DNA of 64,000 nt from Alcanivorax borkumensis SK2. GTDB taxonomy: Bacteria; Pseudomonadota; Gammaproteobacteria; Pseudomonadales; Alcanivoracaceae. The position numbers and the translations under genes were made by a program. The stretch is taken from positions 186,001 to 250,000 of the forward strand of contig NC_008260.1 in the NCBI RefSeq assembly GCF_000009365.1, given 5' to 3'. Of the stretch, positions 55,819 to 64,000 are shown in pieces (positions within the stretch are counted from its first letter, which is position 1; the number at the start of each line of letters is the position of its first letter). Under the pieces are notes generated by a model. The model was not told the DNA's origin. It ran no database searches and was given only the letters and a program-made list of their open reading frames with translations.

Positions 55819-56502
55819 ATGAAAAGGATGAACCCGGGTATGGCAATGGTGCTAGCCTTAATTTTGGGCGGATGTGCAAGCCAAGACCAGCAGCTCGTGA
55901 TATCAGATTTTGAAAGTTTTAGTCCGAATGTCCATTGCGATAAGGCAAGTGATCCGGAAGGAATGGTCGACTTGGAAATGGTTGACTCTCTGATGAGTAA
56001 AAGTCGCCCTTACGCTGCTTTGGCTCAGCTACAAAAAGCGCCACAGGAAAACCAGGAATATTGGAGTCGTTACGGTCGGTTGTTGGCGGAAACCGGTGAT
56101 CTTTCTCGTGCGAAAACGGTCTTTACTGTATTGCGAGATGAGTGCAAGAGTGGTGAGGCATATCACGGGCTGGGTATTGTCGCCATGAAGCAGGGGGACT
56201 TATCTGAAGCAATGGATCTGTTCCGTTATTCGGTGAATGCGCTGCCCGCTTCTGGAAAAGTACGCAATGATTATGGCTATGCGCTATTGGTATCCGGTGA
56301 TTATGAGAAAGCTCAGTATCATCTGCGCACGGCTTTGGAGTTGCAGAACGGGCAAGGCGTGGCGCGCCAAAACTTAGCTATCGCTTACATTCTTGGTGGA
56401 AATGAGCGCGGTATAGCGATGCTTAAAGAGCAGTACGGGTTTAAGCGAAGTGAGTTAGAGCGTGCGGAACGTTTAGCGAGTGGTTTCGGAGTGGAGTTAT
56501 GA
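55819..56502 (+). CDS. tadD: TadD-type TPR lipoprotein
   Basis: About 227 residues. Lipoprotein signal with lipobox LGGC, then several TPR helices (AYHGLGIVAMKQGDLSEAMDLFRYSV, NDYGYALLVSGDYEKAQYHLRTAL). Likely a pilotin for the secretin. ATG 55819 follows AGGAG by 6 bases; a GTG at 55798 lies just after the tadC stop. Overlaps the next gene by 4 bases (ATGA). Confidence 0.88.
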   Translation: MKRMNPGMAMVLALILGGCASQDQQLVISDFESFSPNVHCDKASDPEGMVDLEMVDSLMSKSRPYAALAQLQKAPQENQEYWSRYGRLLAETGDLSRAKTVFTVLRDECKSGEAYHGLGIVAMKQGDLSEAMDLFRYSVNALPASGKVRNDYGYALLVSGDYEKAQYHLRTALELQNGQGVARQNLAIAYILGGNERGIAMLKEQYGFKRSELERAERLASGFGVEL

Positions 56503-56783
56503 ACAAAACACTTTTATTTTTCGTTACGGTATTTATGAGCGCCTTTTCTTATGCTGACGCTGAGCAATACGATTACGGTTTATCTTCGCCGGGATTGCTT
56601 TCTCAGCATGAGACAACAACAGAGAGGCTGTTGAAGCAGCAAAGATTAGCGCCAGTTACACCTGAAAGTGAGTTGTCAGCGCAATTATATGTAGATAGTC
56701 AGATAAGGATTGGTGAAACGTTTAAAACAGCTATCCCGGATAGTTTGCAAGAAAGAGCGGACTCTCTTAGTGAAGGTGATTAG
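56499..56783 (+). CDS. Small secreted Tad-linked protein, DUF3613-like
   Basis: 94 residues with a signal peptide (LLFFVTVFMSAFSYADA). The mature part, with TTERLLKQQRLAPVTPESE and a Tyr-rich segment before IPDSL, resembles DUF3613 proteins that follow tadD in Pseudomonas. Probably periplasmic; role unknown. Start overlaps the tadD stop (ATGA). Confidence 0.65.
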   Translation: MNKTLLFFVTVFMSAFSYADAEQYDYGLSSPGLLSQHETTTERLLKQQRLAPVTPESELSAQLYVDSQIRIGETFKTAIPDSLQERADSLSEGD

Positions 56784-56875
56784 AAAGTAATTGGCTGGTC
56801 TGTTTGTCTTTCATAGATTAAGCCATAACCTGTATAACCGATGGCGGTATGCGTTGTCATAGTATGAGGTGTGCC

Positions 56876-58546
56876 ATGCATAATTATATGCGTAATAAAA
56901 AACAGCATGGATCCGCATTGGTTTGGTTTGTGAGCCTGACTTTTATATTTTTAATGGTCGCGTTGGTTGTTGATGGCAGTAACCTTTATAACGAAAAGCG
57001 TCGGTTGCAAGCCGCAGCTAATGCCGTTGCGTCTGAACTTGCAGCTAGTGGTCAAACTTGTTTTGGTTCGGAGCTAGCTTCGGATGCGACAGATCTTTCC
57101 AATAATGCAGAAACGATTTTAGCTAGGGACTATCCTGGTAGGGACTTTGTTGTTACCAGTGCTCAGGTTGTAACAGTAGATGGAGTTGATGGACGCTATC
57201 AGGTTAGCCCCGTTGTTTTTGATGCCAGGGAAAGTAATGGTGTGGCGGTTTCTCTTTCTTCTCCTGTGCGTGGGCTCTTGGCTATTTTTCTGGAGGGTGA
57301 TCTTTCAGCACATAGCGTTGCACGCAAAGAAGTGATAGCGACAATCAGCACAGTCAATCAGACTGCTGTATTGGCGCAGGATAATACTGTTTTAGGTGCG
57401 GTTTTGGGGGGCGTGCTGGGTATTGGTCCAATTGATCCTACAGATTTAACCAGCCTGGCAGGGACTACGGCATCGATTGGTGAGCTGCTTCAGGCATTGG
57501 GCGTTGATGACGTGGCTGATTTGGTTTCACCGGTGTTGAGTGCAGAAGATTTAGCGCAAGCTTTACAGGTTGTAGGAGCGGTAACAGAGCCAACCATTGA
57601 TATACTTGATGCAGCAATCCAAGCAGGTGGGTTGGACGGTATTCCATTAAGTGATGTGTTGGGGATTGTTAAAGGTACAACCGTTCCGGAAGATAGCGAA
57701 TTCCCACTTTATGACACGGTGACGTCGCTTGTACTTAAAGTGGCTGAGCTTGCCTTCTCGCTCCCCTCAATCACTCTCGATATACCAGGCCTTCCAGGCG
57801 AAGAGGTGACTCTTGAGTTGGTAGTCAATCAGGCACCAACGGTACTTATCGGTGCTGCCCGATGGGATCCAGTTGAAGGTGACTGGCTTTCCAAGGCGTA
57901 TGGTGCCGATATTGAGCTAACATTGACGGTGAATCTAGATTTGGGTTCTTTGCTTGGATTATCGCTAGGCTCGCTTACTGTGCCCTTGGCAATATCAACA
58001 GGGCAAGGTGAGGTAGATTTGATTGCTGCACAATGTGCTTCAGGAAATAGCCAGCAGGTAACGTTTACCACAAATGCCTCAGTGAGTGGGGTGGGCCTTG
58101 ATGGTGAGATCGATACTACGATTGCGGGAGGGTTGATAGCAGTAAATGCTCAAGTAGATGCCAGCCTGTTTTCGTCAGATGATGGACAGCTTCATTTCGA
58201 GGTTACTCTTCTTGAGAGCGATGAGCCGCGAACCGTGGCTCATGGTTATAATAGTGGGCAGTCGGTTACTAATGTTGGGCGTATTCGGTTAACCCTCGAG
58301 AACCTTGAGGTAAGGCTTTTAGGTTTGGGGTTATTAGAATTGTTAGGTTTGCAGGGCCTTGTTGAAGGTTTGATTAATAGTGTTGTCTCCCCCATTCTGA
58401 GTAGTCTGTCTGTCAGCATATTAACGCCGCTTTTATCATCGTTGGGTGTTCAGCTTGGTACGCTGACAGTGAGTGTTGATGATGCAAGGCAAGGTGCGAT
58501 GTCACTGATTGAATGCAGCCAGGCATTATGTGCTTCGGGCCAGTAG
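56876..58546 (+). CDS. tadG: TadG-like pilus-associated protein
   Basis: About 556 residues. The N terminus GSALVWFVSLTFIFLMVALVVDGSNLYNEKRRLQAAANAVA is the TadG/TadE-like membrane segment with the following Asp. The rest is a long extracytoplasmic region rich in Leu, Gly, Val and acidic residues without a recognised domain (no clear vWA). ATG 56876 has GAGG upstream; 56849 is an alternative. The stop lies directly against the IS3 remnant, so the original C terminus may have been altered. Confidence 0.8.
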   Translation: MHNYMRNKKQHGSALVWFVSLTFIFLMVALVVDGSNLYNEKRRLQAAANAVASELAASGQTCFGSELASDATDLSNNAETILARDYPGRDFVVTSAQVVTVDGVDGRYQVSPVVFDARESNGVAVSLSSPVRGLLAIFLEGDLSAHSVARKEVIATISTVNQTAVLAQDNTVLGAVLGGVLGIGPIDPTDLTSLAGTTASIGELLQALGVDDVADLVSPVLSAEDLAQALQVVGAVTEPTIDILDAAIQAGGLDGIPLSDVLGIVKGTTVPEDSEFPLYDTVTSLVLKVAELAFSLPSITLDIPGLPGEEVTLELVVNQAPTVLIGAARWDPVEGDWLSKAYGADIELTLTVNLDLGSLLGLSLGSLTVPLAISTGQGEVDLIAAQCASGNSQQVTFTTNASVSGVGLDGEIDTTIAGGLIAVNAQVDASLFSSDDGQLHFEVTLLESDEPRTVAHGYNSGQSVTNVGRIRLTLENLEVRLLGLGLLELLGLQGLVEGLINSVVSPILSSLSVSILTPLLSSLGVQLGTLTVSVDDARQGAMSLIECSQALCASGQ

Positions 58547-59774
<1,228 letters not shown>

Positions 59775-59793
59775 TTAGCAGCACAAAGTCACA

Positions 59794-60270
59794 ATGGATC
59801 TTCCGCAAGTTATAAGCTCTACCGGTCGACTCTTTCGCTCCATAATGGAGTTTTTAGACGATCGTGCTGAATTAGATATCGAAGGCAATATTCCAATACA
59901 AACGAAATAGACCTTTAAATTTCTATCAGAGGAGTATGAATTTTCTATTCGTACTGCTATTAAAGAGGCCGATGAAGTCGAGGAAGCAAATTTAATCGAT
60001 TGCTCCTCTGATTCTGATGCAGACCCAGTGCGCCTAGATTGGTCGGACTGTGGTTGCTTTACGTTAGTCGTCACCGATGATTCTAGCACGGGATATCGTT
60101 ACACATTCTGTTAAAACGAGGAAAGCAACGAATTGCCGGGTACCTGTGATATCTGTGGAGTTCATAGAGCGCAGGAAGAGCTGGTGGATTATTGGCCGCT
60201 CGATGATGGTGGCGTTGAAGCTCGCTGTTATTACTGCTCAAGCAGTTATCATGCCGATAAAGATGATTGA
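59794..60270 (+). pseudogene. Broken zinc-ribbon protein gene with two in-frame stops
   Basis: One continuous 158-codon frame starting MDLPQVISSTGRLF, interrupted by TAG at codon 39 (59908) and TAA at codon 107 (60112), with sensible acidic protein sequence on both sides. The last part has two Cys pairs (TCDICG and CYYCSS), a zinc-ribbon pattern. Family not recognised. Either a recent pseudogene or separate small genes. Confidence 0.6.
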
Positions 60271-60368
60271 AAATGCCGAGCAAATCAATCATCTTCGCGC
60301 CTACGGCGCCTGGCGCAGCAAGGCTGCACCGGTTATTACGGAGTTAGCCAAAATTGGAGATAGTTTAA

Positions 60369-60863
60369 GTGAATGTGGAACTGAGCGTTGTCGGCTCCAT
60401 AGCGTCAGTTATTGCGCTAATAGCCATGGGGATCGGTGGAGTTATACAACTATTTCGTAAGTACCGTATTTATCGGTCGGAAAGGGATAAAAGAGCTGAT
60501 AAATTCCGTGATTTTCTGGTCAGAGTTGTCGATGAATCCACTACTGCTAACGAAAGGTCTGATGTATCCGCTCTTATTCAGCATACACTTTCAATTTGTC
60601 GTAATAAGATCATCCAGCAGTATTGCGAACTCATAACTTCTCTGGTTATTGGCGGGTTTGGGTTTCTCATTGCGTCTAGCATGCATGCTGGCATTATCGC
60701 TTGGGTGTTTTTGTTGCTACGTATACTCTTCAGTACGGTTGATCTTTGGTTCATTTCAACGATGAGAAAAGATGTTGAGCATTCAGAGTGGCAAATAGGT
60801 GAGGCATGGGCTGGCTATTTTGAGAAAGCGCATTCTCGTAAGAGTTCCCTGAGCAATGGCTAA
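60369..60863 (+). CDS. Small membrane protein, unrecognised
   Basis: 164 residues. One membrane helix at 5-27, a charged middle domain, then two helices at about 88-128 and a soluble tail. GTG start with GGAG 9 bases upstream. No family recognised. It lies in the region of decayed genes after the IS3 element and may be accessory. Confidence 0.6.
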   Translation: MNVELSVVGSIASVIALIAMGIGGVIQLFRKYRIYRSERDKRADKFRDFLVRVVDESTTANERSDVSALIQHTLSICRNKIIQQYCELITSLVIGGFGFLIASSMHAGIIAWVFLLLRILFSTVDLWFISTMRKDVEHSEWQIGEAWAGYFEKAHSRKSSLSNG

Positions 60864-61036
60864 CAAATGGGAAGTGGTCATCCGACGTTATCATTTATGT
60901 GCCTCTCTAATTCGACAAAGAGAGTGCCATACCGATTTTGAGGGAGGCCCGCTCACAATCAGTGGCCTGCGGGTGCTCTTTGCGCGCCGGCCTCATTGTT
61001 ACTGATAAATTCACATGCCGATGAAAGGAGTCGTAG

Positions 61037-61423
61037 GTGTTTGAAGTTAAAGCAACTCAGCATGTTTTGGCGGTCAATAATGTTGATGAAAGTGAACGAT
61101 GTTTTTTAGATAAGCTTGGTTTTTCTGTTCGCTTTCGAGTAGACGGCTGGTCGTTCCTGAGCCTTGGCAGTTTTCATATTATGTTGGGGCATTGCCCGGA
61201 TGAGATTTCTGCTGAAGCGACCAATGAACATTCTTACTTTGCGTATGTGAATTGCGTGGGCATTGATGATATTTATGGTGATTATCGGAAGCGCGGTGTT
61301 GATATTTTTCAGACTATTTCTAATAAACCTTGGGGGTTGCGTGAGTTTGGCGTAGTTACTCCAGATGGGCACAGAATTATGTTTGGCGAAGACATCGGAA
61401 AATCGTTCGCTAGGGGCCTTTGA
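61037..61423 (+). CDS. VOC-family (glyoxalase/bleomycin-resistance fold) protein
   Basis: 128 residues: ATQHVLAVNNVDESERCFLD at the N terminus and the C-terminal FGVVTPDGHRIMFGE are the two beta-alpha-beta-beta-beta halves of the VOC fold. Metal ligands would be His and Glu in these blocks. Substrate unknown. GTG start with AAGGAG 6 bases upstream. Confidence 0.8.
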   Translation: MFEVKATQHVLAVNNVDESERCFLDKLGFSVRFRVDGWSFLSLGSFHIMLGHCPDEISAEATNEHSYFAYVNCVGIDDIYGDYRKRGVDIFQTISNKPWGLREFGVVTPDGHRIMFGEDIGKSFARGL

Positions 61424-61659
61424 AAACCCCTTTGCGTGCTCAGCCTAATCGGGAACGTGCAGTTTTTACTCATAACAGGCGGCTCTGGTTCCGGCGATAT
61501 CGAAAGCGATAAGGCTGAATCGTTTTCTCACTTCCGATTGATAGACTACCGTGTCGAAACCGGGGCTTCGTGGGTTTGTTTCAGCTAGGGCGTTAATACG
61601 ATTGTGGTTCTATGTATTTCTTCTACTTAACTTACTTCATTCAACAATAAATAAACTCC

Positions 61660-62313
61660 ATGACCTCCTCATTTCACTGCTTGTATTCTTTCCGCCGCTG
61701 CCCTTACGCCATGCGCGCTCGTCTAGGACTCTTGTTTGCTGAGATGCGGGTGGAGTTGCGTGAGGTGGAACTAAAGAATAAGCCAGCCCAGATGTTAACA
61801 ATTAGCCCTAAAGGAACGGTGCCAGTCTTGCAGCTTTTCGACGGGACTGTAATTGAAGAGAGCCGAGATATAATGATATGGGCGCTTGAGAAAAATGATC
61901 CGCAAGGGTTGCTGTATACAAAGGGCGCGGGTCAGATTGATGCTCTCATTGAGCAAAATGATAGCGAATTCAAATATTGGCTTGATCGCTATAAATACGC
62001 GGATCGTTACCCAGAGAAGACCCAGACAGAGTATCGACAATGCGGTGAAGCCTTTTTGCAGGTCTTGGAAGGGTTGTTGATTAAACACCCATTCTTGCTG
62101 GGGGATAATGTGACCCTTGCGGATGTCGGTATTATGCCGTTTGTCCGCCAATTCGCGCATGTAGATCGCGATGCTTTTTACAGCCTGCCTTACCCTAACC
62201 TGCAGGTGTGGCTGAAGCGCTGGTTGCAGCATCCATTTTTCTTGCAAGCCATGGTCAAATATAAGCCATGGTGCGAGGGGGATGAATTGGTGCTTTTTCC
62301 TTCTTACGGTTAG
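61660..62313 (+). CDS. Glutathione S-transferase
   Basis: 217 residues. N-terminal thioredoxin-like domain with CPYAMRAR (Cys at the active site), cis-Pro segment GTVPVLQL and the Glu-Ser glutathione contact EESRDI; all-alpha C-terminal domain with NVTLADVGIMPF. Most similar to the Cys-type (glutaredoxin-2-like/omega) group. Stands alone on the plus strand. Confidence 0.88.
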   Translation: MTSSFHCLYSFRRCPYAMRARLGLLFAEMRVELREVELKNKPAQMLTISPKGTVPVLQLFDGTVIEESRDIMIWALEKNDPQGLLYTKGAGQIDALIEQNDSEFKYWLDRYKYADRYPEKTQTEYRQCGEAFLQVLEGLLIKHPFLLGDNVTLADVGIMPFVRQFAHVDRDAFYSLPYPNLQVWLKRWLQHPFFLQAMVKYKPWCEGDELVLFPSYG

Positions 62314-62363
62314 GTTTTCCAACGGCAAGAACATTCGCATTAGTCTGCTAGGGGCACAGGGAG

Positions 62364-62753
62364 TCAGCGTGATTCTTTGTGCGTATATTCCAGTGTGGCC
62401 TCACCTAATACTTCGCACGCTTGAAGAATTTTAGCTTCAATGCTGACTTTATCTCCTTCCTGCATCTCTATCGTAATGCCTCCGCTGGTTTGGTCGTTGC
62501 CACGAATGTAGAGCTGTCCTGTTTCGCTGTCGAGGCGTGAGACACCGTTTTTGTTTTGTTTTGCCCGTAGCAGATAGGTCAGTGTGTTGTAGTAGCCGCT
62601 GCAGGTCACCTTGAGATTGAAACTATGGTTGGCGCCGATGGCGCTGTGAAGAATGTCGAGTTTGCAGTCCTGCTCATAGGCCTGAGCCGTTGAGATTAGT
62701 GCGAAAAAGGTGAATAGGATCAGAAGTGGTTGGCGCATGGTTGCAAGTGTCAT
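62364..62753 (-). CDS. Small secreted protein, unrecognised
   Basis: 129 residues, or 124 if started at the ATG at 62738, which gives a cleaner signal peptide (LLILFTFFALISTAQA). The mature chain begins YEQDCKLDIL and has three Cys. No family recognised and no strong ribosome site. Convergent with the GST gene. Confidence 0.6.
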   Translation of the reverse strand: MTLATMRQPLLILFTFFALISTAQAYEQDCKLDILHSAIGANHSFNLKVTCSGYYNTLTYLLRAKQNKNGVSRLDSETGQLYIRGNDQTSGGITIEMQEGDKVSIEAKILQACEVLGEATLEYTHKESR

Positions 62754-62907
62754 AGGGCGTGGTAGTGGATTCGGAAAATCGAAAGCCTACCGCAAAATGG
62801 TGCGTACATATAGTAAGCGCGTGTAACCACATCTGCTGGAAGCAGGGTAAAGATGTCTATAGGGTAGAAGTCACCATGCCTCTCCACACAAGCAACAGGG
62901 CTGAAAT

Positions 62908-64000
62908 ATGGTAAACAAAGGAATGATGCGCAACTCGACGATTTTGGTGCCAGTGTTTTTGCCGGCGGTGATCGTTTCCTTATTGCTGATTATCGGCACC
63001 ATCAGTGATCCGGAGCTGGCTGGGGAGGTGTTTTCTTCTGCCCAGGCATGGATCACTGAAACGTTCGGCTGGTTTTATATGCTGGTGGTGGCGCTATTCT
63101 TTCTTTTTATTGTCGGTATCAGCATGACATCGTGGGGCAATATTAAGCTGGGGCCGGATCATTGCGAGGCGGAATATTCGTTTCCAGAATGGTTCGCCAT
63201 GCTGTTCTCGGCGGGGTACGGCATCGCTCTATTGTTCTTTGGGGTCGCTGAACCAGTATTACATTATTCTGAGCCGCCTGTAGCCGACCCGCAGACGGTG
63301 GAAGCTGCTAAGCAGGCCATGCAGATTGCATTTTTCCACTGGGGCTTCCATATCTGGGCCATTTACGGCTTGGTTGGCCTAGTGATGGCCTACTTTGCGT
63401 TTCGTCATGGGTTGCCCTTATCCATGCGTTCGGCGTTCTATCCTCTTATAGGCGAAAAAATCTATGGGCCTATTGGCCATGCTATCGATGTGTTCGCTAT
63501 TTTGGGCACCATGTTTGGCATCGCGACTACGCTGGGTTTATCTGCCGCGCAGATAAACGCAGGCCTGAATTATCTGTGGGACGTGCCGGTGGGCAATATG
63601 GTGCAGATCAGTGCTATCGCCATTGTCACCGCGATGGCCACGGTGTCGGTGGTGGCGGGGATGGACAAGGGGGTGAAGCGCCTGTCGATTCTGAACATGA
63701 TGCTGGCGGTGCTGCTGATGCTGTTTGTGTTTGTGGTCGGCCCCACGGTGCATATTTTGGAAAGCTTTGTGCAGAATACGGGTAGCTACCTGAGCAATAT
63801 TGTGGAGCGCACCTTTAATCTACAGGCTTACACCCACAGTGACTGGATCGGTAACTGGACCCTGTTTATCTTCAGTTGGACTATTGCTTGGGCCCCGTTT
63901 GTGGGGCTGTTTATTGCCAAGATCAGCCGAGGTCGTACCATCCGCCAATTTGTGGTTGGGGTGATGCTGGTGCCGAGTATTTTTACCTTTCTGTGGTTTT
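62908..64000 (+). CDS. BCCT-family betaine/carnitine/choline transporter, N-terminal part
   Basis: 364 codons of a 12-helix sodium or proton symporter for quaternary ammonium osmolytes, cut by the window end. Seen: WGNIKLGPDHCEAEYSF, FAMLFSAGYGIALLFFGVAEPV, FHWGFHIWAIYG and the BCCT signature APFVGLFIAKISRGRTIR. The glycine-rich helix reads GYGIA rather than the common GMGIG. Start ATG 62908, AGGG 8 bases upstream. It imports glycine betaine or a relative for osmotic protection. Confidence 0.93.
   Translation, partial: MVNKGMMRNSTILVPVFLPAVIVSLLLIIGTISDPELAGEVFSSAQAWITETFGWFYMLVVALFFLFIVGISMTSWGNIKLGPDHCEAEYSFPEWFAMLFSAGYGIALLFFGVAEPVLHYSEPPVADPQTVEAAKQAMQIAFFHWGFHIWAIYGLVGLVMAYFAFRHGLPLSMRSAFYPLIGEKIYGPIGHAIDVFAILGTMFGIATTLGLSAAQINAGLNYLWDVPVGNMVQISAIAIVTAMATVSVVAGMDKGVKRLSILNMMLAVLLMLFVFVVGPTVHILESFVQNTGSYLSNIVERTFNLQAYTHSDWIGNWTLFIFSWTIAWAPFVGLFIAKISRGRTIRQFVVGVMLVPSIFTFLWF

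Overview
The window reads as a chromosomal segment of an Alcanivorax-like marine, hydrocarbon-degrading gammaproteobacterium. The reasons are a CYP153 alkane-hydroxylase cassette (AraC regulator, ferredoxin, P450, AlkJ-like dehydrogenase, ferredoxin reductase), an AlmA-like flavin monooxygenase, and housekeeping genes in a Pseudomonas-like order (spoT-rpoZ-gmk and yicC/rph/pyrE). This is a judgement from reading alone; no database was searched.

Layout. 1-4.7 kb: spoT (3' end outside the window), rpoZ and gmk on the minus strand, then a DoeB-like deacylase and ilvD on the plus strand. 4.8-28.8 kb: a lipid/hydrocarbon catabolic island. A plus operon (4870-13245) encodes a ferritin-like 'metal-dependent hydrolase', a BtrH-like acyltransferase, a tandem hot-dog thioesterase, an acyl-CoA ligase, two acyl-CoA dehydrogenases and a GMC alcohol dehydrogenase. 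Two minus operons (18313-14034 and 28740-24379) each encode the same four enzyme types in different order: alpha/beta hydrolase, Baeyer-Villiger-type monooxygenase, SDR and ferritin-like protein. Between them lie a FadL-like porin and a 1029-residue Ig-like lipoprotein. A TetR-family gene is divergent from the last operon. All four operons carry the same 18-bp palindrome, consensus TTTGGTTGTTTGRCCAAA, near their promoters; in two of them it sits exactly between the -35 and -10 boxes. I infer one TetR-controlled regulon for uptake and (probably subterminal) oxidation of a long aliphatic substrate.

29.7-35.7 kb: AraC regulator and the CYP153 terminal-oxidation cassette, with a 21-bp-spaced direct repeat upstream of the ferredoxin gene. 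36.5-47.6 kb: a transglutaminase-like protein, then core genes yicC, rph, pyrE, a DUF4124-like protein, slmA, argB, algC, dut, coaBC and radC. 47.8-48.4 kb: rpmB-rpmG with a clear promoter and terminator. 48.7-58.5 kb: a complete-looking Tad (Flp) pilus operon without a prepilin peptidase. 58.5-60.9 kb: a decayed IS3-family element, a broken zinc-ribbon gene and a small membrane protein. 61.0-64.0 kb: VOC protein, GST, small secreted protein and the 5' part of a BCCT transporter.

Three decayed ISL3-type transposase remnants (about 13.6-14.0, 19.0-19.4 and 35.8-36.0 kb) lie at borders of the catabolic blocks, suggesting the island was assembled by IS activity between gmk and yicC, which are neighbours in Pseudomonas. 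No tRNA, rRNA or CRISPR array was seen.
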